DNA of 59,219 bases, taken from the NCBI GenBank assembly GCA_013334485.1, contig JAAXXL010000008.1, positions 1 through 59,219 of the forward strand, read 5' to 3'. Every line of letters starts with the position of its first letter. Position 1 is the first letter of the stretch. Made by a program: the position numbers and the translations under genes. The notes under the pieces were generated by a model. The model was not told the DNA's origin, ran no database searches, and saw nothing but the letters and a program-made list of their open reading frames with translations. The stretch is from Chlorobiaceae bacterium. GTDB lineage: Bacteria > Bacteroidota > Chlorobiia > Chlorobiales > Chlorobiaceae. Below are positions 8,828 through 18,004 of the stretch, piece by piece.

Positions 8828-9217
8828 CTAATCAACTTGAATAACAATATCATCAAGAGTTACTTTCAGGGCTTTGGCGACAGCCAACAGTACTTCAGTG
8901 GTCCCTGTTCGTTTACCGGTTTCGATTTGAGAGAGATATGGCGTACTTATTTCTGCCACTTCCGCTAATTGCTGTTGCGTTAATCCGCGATATTCACGCC
9001 AGACTTTTATCGCATTTTCACCATCCATTAAAGCAAAAGTAACATCACCGGGAATAAGCTCTTCCTTGCCTTGCTCAATAGTCGTTTTTACAGAATCATA
9101 ATCGCGAATATCCTGCAACATTTCAGCTTCTTCAGCAAGTTGCACATAGAGATCATAGGGCAAAACAGCCCATTCCGGCTTGCCATCGCGTTCGATTACC
9201 TGACCAGGTGCGTTCAT
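8828..9217 (-). CDS. XRE-family antitoxin with N-terminal Phd/prevent-host-death-like segment (orphan)
   Basis: The product has 129 residues. The N-terminus (about 1-45) reads like a short Phd-type segment: ERDGKPEWAVLPYDLYVQL. The C-terminal half is a Cro/C1 helix-turn-helix: YRGLTQQQLAEVAEISTPYL followed by SQIETGKR. This is the antitoxin layout usually paired with a RelE toxin encoded immediately upstream. Here the upstream position is occupied by a substrate-binding protein gene that overlaps by 4 bases (ATGA, 9214-9217) and whose last codons read like a RelE tail. The antitoxin therefore appears to be an orphan, perhaps retained as a regulator or anti-addiction gene. Confidence 0.85.
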   Translation of the reverse strand: MNAPGQVIERDGKPEWAVLPYDLYVQLAEEAEMLQDIRDYDSVKTTIEQGKEELIPGDVTFALMDGENAIKVWREYRGLTQQQLAEVAEISTPYLSQIETGKRTGTTEVLLAVAKALKVTLDDIVIQVD

Positions 9218-9261
9218 CGGTAAACATCTCCCCGTTGCCCTGTTTTCAGCTTAATTTGCTT
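9214..9261 (-). pseudogene. RelE-toxin 3' remnant fused in frame to the upstream gene
   Basis: The last codons before the antitoxin encode KQIKLKTGQRGDVYR. Many RelE-family toxins end in a strand of the form (V/L)KIGHRGDVYR and overlap the antitoxin start by ATGA, exactly as here. The second substrate-binding paralogue ends before this stretch, so the extra tail is not part of that family. I infer a deletion that removed most of relE and joined its tail to the substrate-binding gene. The call rests on a short match and pattern memory, not a search. Confidence 0.6.
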
Positions 9262-10269
9262 TCCGCAACAGGAATTCACCTGTTTTGAAGCAAAACTGGA
9301 ATCCACCAGCCCATCAACAACCCGGTTCATCTCACTTCCTTGTTCGACCAGCTCCTCTTTCACCAAAATCGGAGCTGCATCCTTCAATAACTGTATATCA
9401 TCCGGGCCAGGAACCGGTCGCGAAAAATCCACCCTGCTCAGTATCACTCTTGCAACCTGCAAAGAGAGTCCTGATTCATCAGCGTAAATAATTGCCAGCT
9501 CATCAGGATGTCTGATCGCCCACCTGCGAACCTGTTCATAGATCTTGATGACTCGTAAAACCACATCGGGATATCGAGCTGCAAATGATTCCGTTATGTT
9601 CAAAAAGCCATTGCTGTTGAATGCCTTGTTGCGGTATATCACACGGGAACCGCTCTCCAGTTGGCTTGAAGCACTGTAGGGATCACCTCCAGCCCAGACA
9701 TCCACCTCCTGATGTTCAAGGGCAGCACGCCCATCCTCATGCTGCAAAGGTAGAAGAGTTATATCGCTCTTCTGTAAACCAACCGAAGCCAATGCACGCA
9801 ACAGAAAATAATAGGGGTCGGTGAGCGGGGTAGCAGCTATTGTTTTGCCCTTTAGCTCCAAAATTGAACTGATGGGTGAATCGCGACTGACTACAAGGGA
9901 AATCCACTCGGGATGAGAAAAAACATACACCGCCCTGATCGGGTTACCATGCGCTCTGCTTGACACAGAAGCAAGCCCGGCTGCGGATGCAAAATCGATT
10001 TTTCCACTGTTCAAATGTTCCAGCGCATAGTTGCTCCCACTGCTATAGATCCACCTTACCTCAACATTTTCATACTGAAACTCCTTTTCAAGCCAGCCGA
10101 ATTTTTTCAGCACAAAACTGAGAGGATTATAATCGGCGTAATCAACCCTCAGTGCTGAGGGCTGTTGAGCAGCCCGAAGAACCGGTGATACATGCAAAGC
10201 ACATAGTACGCTTATACAGGTCATAATCCTGCCGATGTGTCTGTTTATTAGTCTGAACGCTGCATTCAT
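9214..10269 (-). CDS. Periplasmic substrate-binding protein, SsuA/TauA/NMT1-like, with foreign C-terminal tail
   Basis: The product has 351 residues with a signal peptide ending near VLRAA (residue 34). The mature N-terminus ALRVDYADYNPLSFVLKKFG and the patterns SGKIDFASAAGLASV and LKGKTIAATPLTDPYYF are typical of SsuA/NMT1-type binding proteins for sulfonates, nitrate-like ions or pyrimidine precursors. The ligand cannot be told. It is clearly paralogous to the gene at 10452-11447. No permease or ATPase gene is nearby. The last 21 residues after SFASKQ are absent from the paralogue and look like a RelE toxin tail. The stop overlaps the antitoxin start by 4 bases. Confidence 0.8.
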   Translation of the reverse strand: MNAAFRLINRHIGRIMTCISVLCALHVSPVLRAAQQPSALRVDYADYNPLSFVLKKFGWLEKEFQYENVEVRWIYSSGSNYALEHLNSGKIDFASAAGLASVSSRAHGNPIRAVYVFSHPEWISLVVSRDSPISSILELKGKTIAATPLTDPYYFLLRALASVGLQKSDITLLPLQHEDGRAALEHQEVDVWAGGDPYSASSQLESGSRVIYRNKAFNSNGFLNITESFAARYPDVVLRVIKIYEQVRRWAIRHPDELAIIYADESGLSLQVARVILSRVDFSRPVPGPDDIQLLKDAAPILVKEELVEQGSEMNRVVDGLVDSSFASKQVNSCCGKQIKLKTGQRGDVYR

Positions 10270-10304
10270 CTATTTATACCTTTTGTGATTGACTCACCTT
10301 TAAT

Positions 10305-10451
10305 CTAAAGCTGCACGATGGGACGATTCAGCCCTCCAAACGGTTTCCAGTTACGGTAGATGCCTGCATAGATCTTTCGGATTTGTTCGAGAGTCAAGCC
10401 CGTAAGGGGATTGCCAGGATGAACAATAATGGAGATGGCATCCTGTGCAGA
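10305..10451 (-). pseudogene. Fragment of a PstS-like gene
   Basis: Directly after the stop of the next gene upstream, the same frame continues for about 48 codons. It encodes DAISIIVHPGNPLTGLTLEQ and then IRKIYAGIYRNWK, ending at TAG 10305-10307. Against the intact PstS-like protein at 13238-14113 I count 35 identities in 45 aligned residues. The match covers only the middle of that protein; both ends are missing, so this is a remnant. Because it is in frame with the upstream gene, readthrough of one TGA would give a hybrid protein. Confidence 0.8.
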
Positions 10452-11447
10452 TCACTTGCCGGGAAGAAAACGGGAATCAACCAGTTCATCAATCACACTG
10501 TTCAAATCAGTACCTCTATTGACAAGATTTTCTTCCACCAAAACATGTGCCGCATCCTTCAATATCATGAGATCATGTGCATCTGGAATTGGTTTTGACA
10601 AGTCAACCCTGCTCATCACCAATTGAGCTACCGGCAATGATATCCTTGATTCATCAGCATAAATCATCTCCAGCTCATCAGGATGCCGGATCGCCCACCT
10701 GCGCACTTTTTCATACACCCTGATGACACGCGACACCACTTCAGGGTACTTGGAGGCAAATGAGTCCGTAGTATTCAATAAACCACAACTGTTGAATGCA
10801 AGGTTACGATAGATCACCCGGGATCCCGTCTCCAACTGGTTCAATGCAGAATAAGGATCAACACCCGCCCATGCGTCAACCTGGCGCCGGCCAAGTGCGA
10901 CACCCCCTGCTGCGTGCTGCAGCGGAACAATTACCACATCGCTCTTCTGTAAACCTGCTTCATGCAGTGCCCGAAACAGAAAAAAAGAGGGGTCGGTCCC
11001 GGAGGTTGCAGCAACTCGCTTGCCCTTTAAATCCAGAACTGAATTTATTGGTGAATCACGAGGAACAAGCAGCATAGCCCACTCCGCATGGGAAAATACG
11101 TAAACACCCTTGATCGGTTTTTCATTTGCCTTGAAGAGAACAGAAGCAAAACCCGCTGTAGAAGCAAAATCAATAGTACCAGCCATCAGATTTTGCAGCG
11201 CAAGATTACTTCCCCCGCTAAACACCCACCGAACAGGCACCTTTTCAGCTTCAAACTCCCTCTCCAACCAGCCGAATTTTTTCAGGACCAGACTCAATTG
11301 ATTGTAATCAGCGTAATCAACCCTCAGTTCGGAGGGCATGGGAGTCGAGGCGGAAAGATTGGAAACAAAATGCAATACAAGAAAAAGGCTGCTGCAATAA
11401 ACAATTCTGAGAATATTTTGACAGCTTATTCTGAACCGGGTATTCAT
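10452..11447 (-). CDS. Periplasmic substrate-binding protein, SsuA/TauA/NMT1-like (second paralogue)
   Basis: The product has 331 residues with a signal peptide ending near LSAS (about residue 33). The mature start ELRVDYADYNQLSLVLKKFG, GTIDFASTAGFASVL, LKGKRVAATSGTDPSFFLFR and RWAIRHPDELEMIYADESR closely follow the paralogue at 9214-10269. This points to a tandem duplication. It ends VDSRFLPGK, which I take as the natural end of this family. A PstS fragment follows in frame after the stop. As with its partner, no transport permease is encoded nearby, so it may deliver ligand to a distant transporter or act as a sensor; this is inference. Confidence 0.82.
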   Translation of the reverse strand: MNTRFRISCQNILRIVYCSSLFLVLHFVSNLSASTPMPSELRVDYADYNQLSLVLKKFGWLEREFEAEKVPVRWVFSGGSNLALQNLMAGTIDFASTAGFASVLFKANEKPIKGVYVFSHAEWAMLLVPRDSPINSVLDLKGKRVAATSGTDPSFFLFRALHEAGLQKSDVVIVPLQHAAGGVALGRRQVDAWAGVDPYSALNQLETGSRVIYRNLAFNSCGLLNTTDSFASKYPEVVSRVIRVYEKVRRWAIRHPDELEMIYADESRISLPVAQLVMSRVDLSKPIPDAHDLMILKDAAHVLVEENLVNRGTDLNSVIDELVDSRFLPGK

Positions 11448-11556
11448 GGCTTCATTTCTTACATGGGTTATTCTTGAATATTAATACATTCATTCGTGCT
11501 ATCCCTTAAAAAAATCTACCTGCCCGGCATTGCCTGTTTCGCAGAGGTTACACAGA

Positions 11557-13074
11557 TCACTGTCTCTCTTCTGTTTTAGGAAACAGCAGGTTCTTGAAGA
11601 ACATTTGAGCAAGTTCCGGGTTGAGCCGCTTCAAGCGGAAATAGACCTCCCGAGCCGGCTCCCGCTCACTGTGTTCCAGATAATCCTGACCCAGGTTGAA
11701 GAGTGCCGTATTGTGTTCCGGATTAATGCGCAGTGCTTTCAGATAGGCCTCCCGCTCCTCAGCGGCCCTGCCTGTAGTTCCATAGAAGACCGCAAGGCTG
11801 ACCAGAGCATCAGCATAATCCGGCTTGATGCGAAGAGCCTGATTATACGCATTGAGCTGTTCAGGTCGCTGATCAGCCAACCCGTAAACCTCACCCAGGT
11901 TTAACCAATATTGTGCATTGCCGGGCATGAGTTGAACCGTATGCAGGAACGCCTCAACAGCTTTTGGGAACTGCCCGGCATCGCGACTGGTAATCCCCAA
12001 ATTGAACCAGGATGAAACATCAGTCGGATTAATGCGCACCGCCTGCTCGTATGCTTCAACGGCCTTTAATAACTCACCTCTCTGGTAATAGGCGATACCA
12101 AGATTGATCCAGCCCAGTGCATAATTATTATTGACCCTCACTGCCTGACGATACGCTTCTATCTGCCGGGCCGTCTCCCCTTCACGGCTGTAGGCAACTC
12201 CCAGATCAGCCCAGTAGTGGGCGTAATCAGGACGAATCCGAATTGCTTTCTGATAGGCGTCAATGGACAATGCCAACTCACCTTTCTGAAGATAGGCAAA
12301 GCCTAAATATCCCCATGCATCGCCACTTCCCGGCATCTGTTTTGACCAGTTCAGGCATAACTGGATTATGCCTTTCCAATCCTGCTTCTCCTCAAGAGAT
12401 ATAACGTTGTACACCCACTCTGATTCAGCCGGATTGGATTGCGACTGCTTGATATGACGATTTTGCAAATCAACAATCCACTCGACAGGCAGGGCAAAAT
12501 TCAACTGCTGACCCTGGTTGAAAAAATAGGTAGGCAATCCTATCAGATGGGCATTTTCATCAAAAAGTCCCCCACCGCTCGAACCAAGAGAAATCGGAGC
12601 TGTGGTCTGGATATAGTGGCCCTTGTCAACATCGCGCAATGCGGAGATAATACCATCAGAAAAAGTGAGTTCAAGCCCATGCGGCGCTCCTATCGCATAG
12701 ACTTTTGAGCCAACCTTCAGTTGATTTGTGTTACCCATGACGATTTGTGAACCCTGTAAACCAGGTACTACAAGAGAGCATACATCCCGAAACCGGTCAA
12801 AGTAACCGACAGTGGCAAGATACTCCCTGCCCTGTGAGCTGAGCGTCAACTTTCCGGCTTTTTCAACGACATGATAATTGGTCGCAATCTGACCGGATGG
12901 CAGGAGAATTCCGCTGCCAATGCTCTGTACCTTTCCTTTGTTATCATAGTTATGGATCAAAACCACGCTTCCGGAAACCTCCTGGAACACCTCATCCGCA
13001 GTTTTAGCCGAGGCGAAATTCGCGGTTGTAACCACAACAAGAAAAACAGAGCACAATGAACAATTGAGTCGCAT
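11557..13074 (-). CDS. Secreted trypsin-like serine protease with C-terminal TPR repeats
   Basis: From ATG 13074 the product has 505 residues and a clean signal peptide (MRLNCSLCSVFLVVVTTANF, cleavage near ASA-K24). Upstream in-frame ATGs at 13167 and 13266 are possible, but the latter overlaps the neighbouring gene. Residues 24-220 form a trypsin/HtrA fold with H68 (NYHVV), D97 (FRDVC) and S166 (GSSGG). From about 230 to 490 there are some eight tetratricopeptide repeats with spacing near 34 residues, for example AWGYLGFAYLQKGELALSID. No PDZ domain is visible. It sits in a cluster of periplasmic binding proteins, suggesting a periplasmic processing or scaffold role (inference). Confidence 0.85.
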   Translation of the reverse strand: MRLNCSLCSVFLVVVTTANFASAKTADEVFQEVSGSVVLIHNYDNKGKVQSIGSGILLPSGQIATNYHVVEKAGKLTLSSQGREYLATVGYFDRFRDVCSLVVPGLQGSQIVMGNTNQLKVGSKVYAIGAPHGLELTFSDGIISALRDVDKGHYIQTTAPISLGSSGGGLFDENAHLIGLPTYFFNQGQQLNFALPVEWIVDLQNRHIKQSQSNPAESEWVYNVISLEEKQDWKGIIQLCLNWSKQMPGSGDAWGYLGFAYLQKGELALSIDAYQKAIRIRPDYAHYWADLGVAYSREGETARQIEAYRQAVRVNNNYALGWINLGIAYYQRGELLKAVEAYEQAVRINPTDVSSWFNLGITSRDAGQFPKAVEAFLHTVQLMPGNAQYWLNLGEVYGLADQRPEQLNAYNQALRIKPDYADALVSLAVFYGTTGRAAEEREAYLKALRINPEHNTALFNLGQDYLEHSEREPAREVYFRLKRLNPELAQMFFKNLLFPKTEERQ

Positions 13075-13237
13075 CAAACAGCGATTCGAACGCACGGCAG
13101 TATCAATCAGAGTCAATACTGCATTCGAAACTGAGCGCGACAGAAACAGTTTTTTGCTCTCTTTCATGTAGAGTGTATCAGTACCGCCTGGATTAAATAA
13201 TGTAGTATGAATTACAAGTGTAATCGACTCCAATGAA

Positions 13238-14113
13238 TCAATCGTAAGGGATAAAACCGTTTTCACTCAGAGCACTCTGCCCCTGATGAGTTCTTGAGTA
13301 TTCGACAAATTGTTTGAGAACAGCAACCGGCTGACCATTGGTATACATATAGAGTTTTCTGCACAGTGGATACGTTCCATCATTTATGTGCTGCGCTGAT
13401 TGATCTGCACCATTAACCAAAAGAGCTTTTATTGATCTATCAACAAAGGAATGCCCAACAAATCCTATAGCATCAGGCATATGGCTTACGCAACTTCTTA
13501 CCCCGCGAATGCTAAGCCCTGTCAATGCTCTCTTTGAGATGGGCCGATTCTTCATGATCACCTTATGAAACATCTCCTGCGTACCGCTCGTAGGCTCACG
13601 CTGCAACAGCTCAATAGGGCGATTCATGCCACCAACCTGTTTCCAGTTCGTGTAGGTTCCGGCATAGATTTTGCGAATTTGTTCGAGAGTCAATCCAGTC
13701 AAGGGGTTAGCGGGATGGACAATGATGGCGAGAGCATCATTTGCAACAATATGTTCAACGGGTGTAACCCCGTGTTTTTTTGCATCCGCCAGCTCTTTGC
13801 GATTAATGCGCCTTGTTGAACCGGCAATGTCGCTTAAACCGCAGATCAAGCTGTAGAGACCCCGCGTTGCATCACACTCCTTCACCTTAACGATAACCCC
13901 TTCAGTTTTAAGGAATTCAAGTGCGAATATATCCGCAATAAGAGCTACTGAAGCCGCACTTTCAATGGTAATGGTATTTTCAGAAATCAGACCTGTAGGG
14001 GAAGCAATTCCCGTATCTGTTACATCGGCCGCATAGAGAATACCCGAAGCAAAAGTGCTGACCACCGAAATAATCAGCAGTATCTTCGTTACTCTGTTTA
14101 ATACTCTTGCCAT
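13238..14113 (-). CDS. PstS-like phosphate/oxyanion-binding periplasmic protein
   Basis: The product has 291 residues from ATG 14113; an open frame extends 20 codons upstream, but MARVLNRVTKILLIISVVST starts a normal signal peptide ending near LYAAD. The mature protein follows the PstS-like type II binding fold: NTITIESAASVALIADIFAL, SDIAGSTRRINRKEL, NDALAIIVHPANPLTGLT, and the ligand-loop motif QREPTSGTQEMF. Family members bind phosphate; a related oxyanion is possible. No pstCAB genes follow. A 48-codon fragment of a close paralogue lies at 10305-10451, so the cluster once held two copies. It precedes the protease-TPR gene on the same strand. Confidence 0.8.
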   Translation of the reverse strand: MARVLNRVTKILLIISVVSTFASGILYAADVTDTGIASPTGLISENTITIESAASVALIADIFALEFLKTEGVIVKVKECDATRGLYSLICGLSDIAGSTRRINRKELADAKKHGVTPVEHIVANDALAIIVHPANPLTGLTLEQIRKIYAGTYTNWKQVGGMNRPIELLQREPTSGTQEMFHKVIMKNRPISKRALTGLSIRGVRSCVSHMPDAIGFVGHSFVDRSIKALLVNGADQSAQHINDGTYPLCRKLYMYTNGQPVAVLKQFVEYSRTHQGQSALSENGFIPYD

Positions 14114-14302
14114 TATCGTATAGATTTCGTCTATAATCGAAAAAAATACGCAAATAAATACACATTCCTCCAATTAATCGACTTCATTATATAAAGTTAC
14201 TGTTCAATAACCGATCAACAGAGGTCAACCTTTAAGCTCTGATCAAAGGGTTTTACCTGATTTGTAAAATATGCCGGATTTAACTATTGTGCCGGTAGAT
14301 TC

Positions 14303-14410
14303 TCATCTTGGGGGTGCTCTATCTTTTTCCTGATCATTGAGAGAAAAAGAGCCGGCTGAGATCAAACCCTTTTAACTTGATACAGATAATGCTGACACAA
14401 GAAAAGATGA
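14303..14410 (+). promoter_or_regulatory. TPP (THI-box) riboswitch upstream of thiC
   Basis: The stretch contains the conserved THI elements in order: GGGGTGCTC (14311-14319), GGCTGAGATCAAACCC (14354-14369), TTGATACAGATAATGCTGA (14377-14395) and a closing arm. These correspond to P2/J2-3 pyrimidine-binding and P4/P5 pyrophosphate-binding parts of the TPP aptamer. It lies about 75 bases before the thiC start, so thiamine pyrophosphate should repress thiC. I do not see an obvious rho-independent terminator between aptamer and start, so control may be translational or through an anti-terminator I have missed. Confidence 0.9.
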
Positions 14411-16171
<1,761 letters not shown>

Positions 16172-16197
16172 AAAGATTCTGTATTATGGATTTCGCA

Positions 16198-16272
16198 TTG
16201 GTGCAGGGGCAATCCCTTATGGTTACCCTTCCATTTCTCTTCGTCCCTGATGTCCCTGTAGTCCTTTAAGTC
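16198..16272. repeat. Dispersed intergenic repeat, copy 1
   Basis: The sequence beginning GGTGCAGGGGCAATCCCTT, with an ATTTCTCTTCGTCC block about 30 bases on, recurs at 40925-40999 with a few changes. Both copies lie in tail-to-tail intergenic gaps next to a convergent gene end. It is not inside any gene and no open frame of note uses it. Confidence 0.75.
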
Positions 16273-16285
16273 CTTTTCTGCCAAC

Positions 16286-16317
16286 AAAAAAAGGCGCCAC
16301 CGTGTGCGCCTTTTTTA
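16286..16317. terminator. Bidirectional terminator between thiC and tpiA
   Basis: An A-run followed by GGCGC (16293-16297), a short loop and GCGCC (16306-16310) then TTTTTT forms a hairpin with A/T flanks on both sides, suited to ending both convergent genes. Confidence 0.75.
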
Positions 16318-16339
16318 TTGTATTGAACTTCGATTACTC

Positions 16340-17092
16340 TCAGGAAGCCGCCTTGATAATTGCTGCAAAATCAGCAGCATTGAGGCTCGCACCGCCAATA
16401 AGACCACCGTCGATATTCGGCATGGCAAAGAGTTCAACTGCATTTGAAGGCTTGACGCTTCCACCATACTGAATGCGAAGCTTGCCTGCTGCAGCGTCGC
16501 CGTACAGAGTGGTGATGGTGTTGCGGATAAGAAGATGTACCTCTTCAGCCTGGAGAGAGGACGCAGTTTTACCGGTTCCGATAGCCCAAACAGGCTCATA
16601 GGCAATAACGATATTACTGATATCGGTGATACCGGCAAGACCTTCCGTAACCTGTGAGGAGACTACGGAGGAAGTAACCCCGGCTTCACGCTCTTCAAGG
16701 GTTTCACCCGCACAGAGAATAACCTTCAACCCTTCTGCAAGCGCCTTTTTGATCCTGAGATTAACGGTAGCATTGGTTTCACCGAAAAACTGGCGACGCT
16801 CCGAGTGACCGATAATGACGTATGAACAACCGACTGCCTTCAGCATTCCTGTCGATATCTCTCCGGTAAATGCTCCATCATTTTCGTAATGGCAGTTCTG
16901 GGCAACGAGCTGAACTGCGCTCCCTGCTATAATCTTTCCTGCTTCCTGCAGGGCAACATAGGTTGGAGCAATTCCGATTTCGCAACCTGAGAAGCCTTCG
17001 CCAAGCGTGGAAACCAGTTCCGAAGCAAGGAGAGCAGATTCGGCAATGGTATTGTTCATTTTCCAGTTGCCGACAACAATTTTCTGACGCAT
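16340..17092 (-). CDS. tpiA: Triosephosphate isomerase
   Basis: The 250-residue protein interconverts dihydroxyacetone phosphate and glyceraldehyde-3-phosphate in gluconeogenesis/glycolysis. Catalytic residues are K11 (GNWKMN), H96 (IGHSERR) and E166 ([11 protein letters not shown]). The phosphate-binding GGSVKP and the [11 protein letters not shown] ending are present. The length is normal. It follows a small conserved gene by 9 bases and probably shares its transcript with that gene and perhaps greA. thiC converges on it across a bidirectional terminator. Confidence 0.98.
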   Translation of the reverse strand: MRQKIVVGNWKMNNTIAESALLASELVSTLGEGFSGCEIGIAPTYVALQEAGKIIAGSAVQLVAQNCHYENDGAFTGEISTGMLKAVGCSYVIIGHSERRQFFGETNATVNLRIKKALAEGLKVILCAGETLEEREAGVTSSVVSSQVTEGLAGITDISNIVIAYEPVWAIGTGKTASSLQAEEVHLLIRNTITTLYGDAAAGKLRIQYGGSVKPSNAVELFAMPNIDGGLIGGASLNAADFAAIIKAAS

Positions 17093-17101
17093 AAGCTGAG
17101 T

Positions 17102-17326
17102 TTAATAATTCGTTTTGATATCACAATATATCCGCTCAATCTGATCAACATTGAAACGATGTTTTCCTGAACGGGCATCCTTTAGCTCAACATCGTTGCT
17201 GCCGACAGCAATAATATTACCGTGCCAAACTCTTGCCTCTTTGGTCACCAGATTGACTTCGCGATTCAGCAGCTCCTGATTGCCACCGATACGATCCTGA
17301 CGATAGATTACTTGACGTTTCCCCAT
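17102..17326 (-). CDS. Small conserved hypothetical protein
   Basis: The product has 74 residues, no signal peptide and no membrane segment. The C-terminal part (EARVWHGNIIAVGSNDVELK, then RFNVDQIERIY) resembles a small SH3/PRC-like or Sm-like beta barrel, but I cannot name the family. It ends 9 bases before tpiA and starts 24 bases after greA, all on one strand, so it is likely a real cotranscribed gene. Confidence 0.65.
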   Translation of the reverse strand: MGKRQVIYRQDRIGGNQELLNREVNLVTKEARVWHGNIIAVGSNDVELKDARSGKHRFNVDQIERIYCDIKTNY

Positions 17327-17350
17327 TGGATAGCTGATTTTAGTTGGACT

Positions 17351-17830
17351 TTATTTAACAAATATTTCAAGGATCTCATAATGCAGAGTTCCTTTCGGCA
17401 CCATGATCTCAACTTTTTCACCAACAGCTTTTCCTATTAATGCTCTGCCGACTGGTGAACGTACTGAAATTTTTCCGAGATCGGTATCCGCCTCTTCGGA
17501 AGAGACCAGCGTATATTCGATAATCTCCTTCTCATCATCAAGATTGCGCAGCTTGACGGAAGTCAGAATATAAACCTTGTCTGTCTTGACCTGTTTTGGA
17601 TCAAGAATGGTGGCTGAGGCAAGCTTGTTTTCAAGATCGGCAATTCGAGCTTCAGTATGTGACTGCTCCTCTCGTGCTGCATCGTATTCTGCATTTTCAC
17701 TCAAATCACCATGCGCCCTTGCTTCTGCTATTTTTTCCAGAACTTCCCTTCTGGTTTCATGAACCAGCACATAGAGCTCCTCTTTAAGCCGGTTATAACC
17801 ATCTCTCGTCAGGTAAATTCTGTCACTCAT
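17351..17830 (-). CDS. greA: Transcription elongation factor GreA
   Basis: From ATG 17830 the product has 159 residues, the family length; an open frame extends 31 codons upstream but has a non-GreA sequence. The N-terminal coiled coil carries the tip motif [16 protein letters not shown] (acidic residues D and E that assist RNA cleavage), and the C-terminal FKBP-like domain has [18 protein letters not shown]. GreA rescues backtracked RNA polymerase by stimulating transcript cleavage. It heads a short unit with the small gene and tpiA. Confidence 0.96.
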   Translation of the reverse strand: MSDRIYLTRDGYNRLKEELYVLVHETRREVLEKIAEARAHGDLSENAEYDAAREEQSHTEARIADLENKLASATILDPKQVKTDKVYILTSVKLRNLDDEKEIIEYTLVSSEEADTDLGKISVRSPVGRALIGKAVGEKVEIMVPKGTLHYEILEIFVK

Positions 17831-17921
17831 CTCTTGTGCTGTTTTTGTTGATAATAAGTAGAAAACAACCTCATATACACATATACTCAATCCGCAGGGC
17901 AAAGGGGAGAGCAAGGCAAAC

Positions 17922-17964
17922 AAAAAAAAGTAAAGTCAGCTTACGGCGCTGCTGACTTTACTTC
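17922..17964 (-). terminator. Strong terminator after htrA
   Basis: On the minus strand, GTAAAGTCAGC pairs with GCTGACTTTAC around a 10-base loop, followed by a run of eight T. It lies 41 bases after the htrA stop. Confidence 0.85.
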
Positions 17965-18004
17965 AATGCAATGTACAACTCTTAAACCTTCAGGCAAAAA
18001 AACT

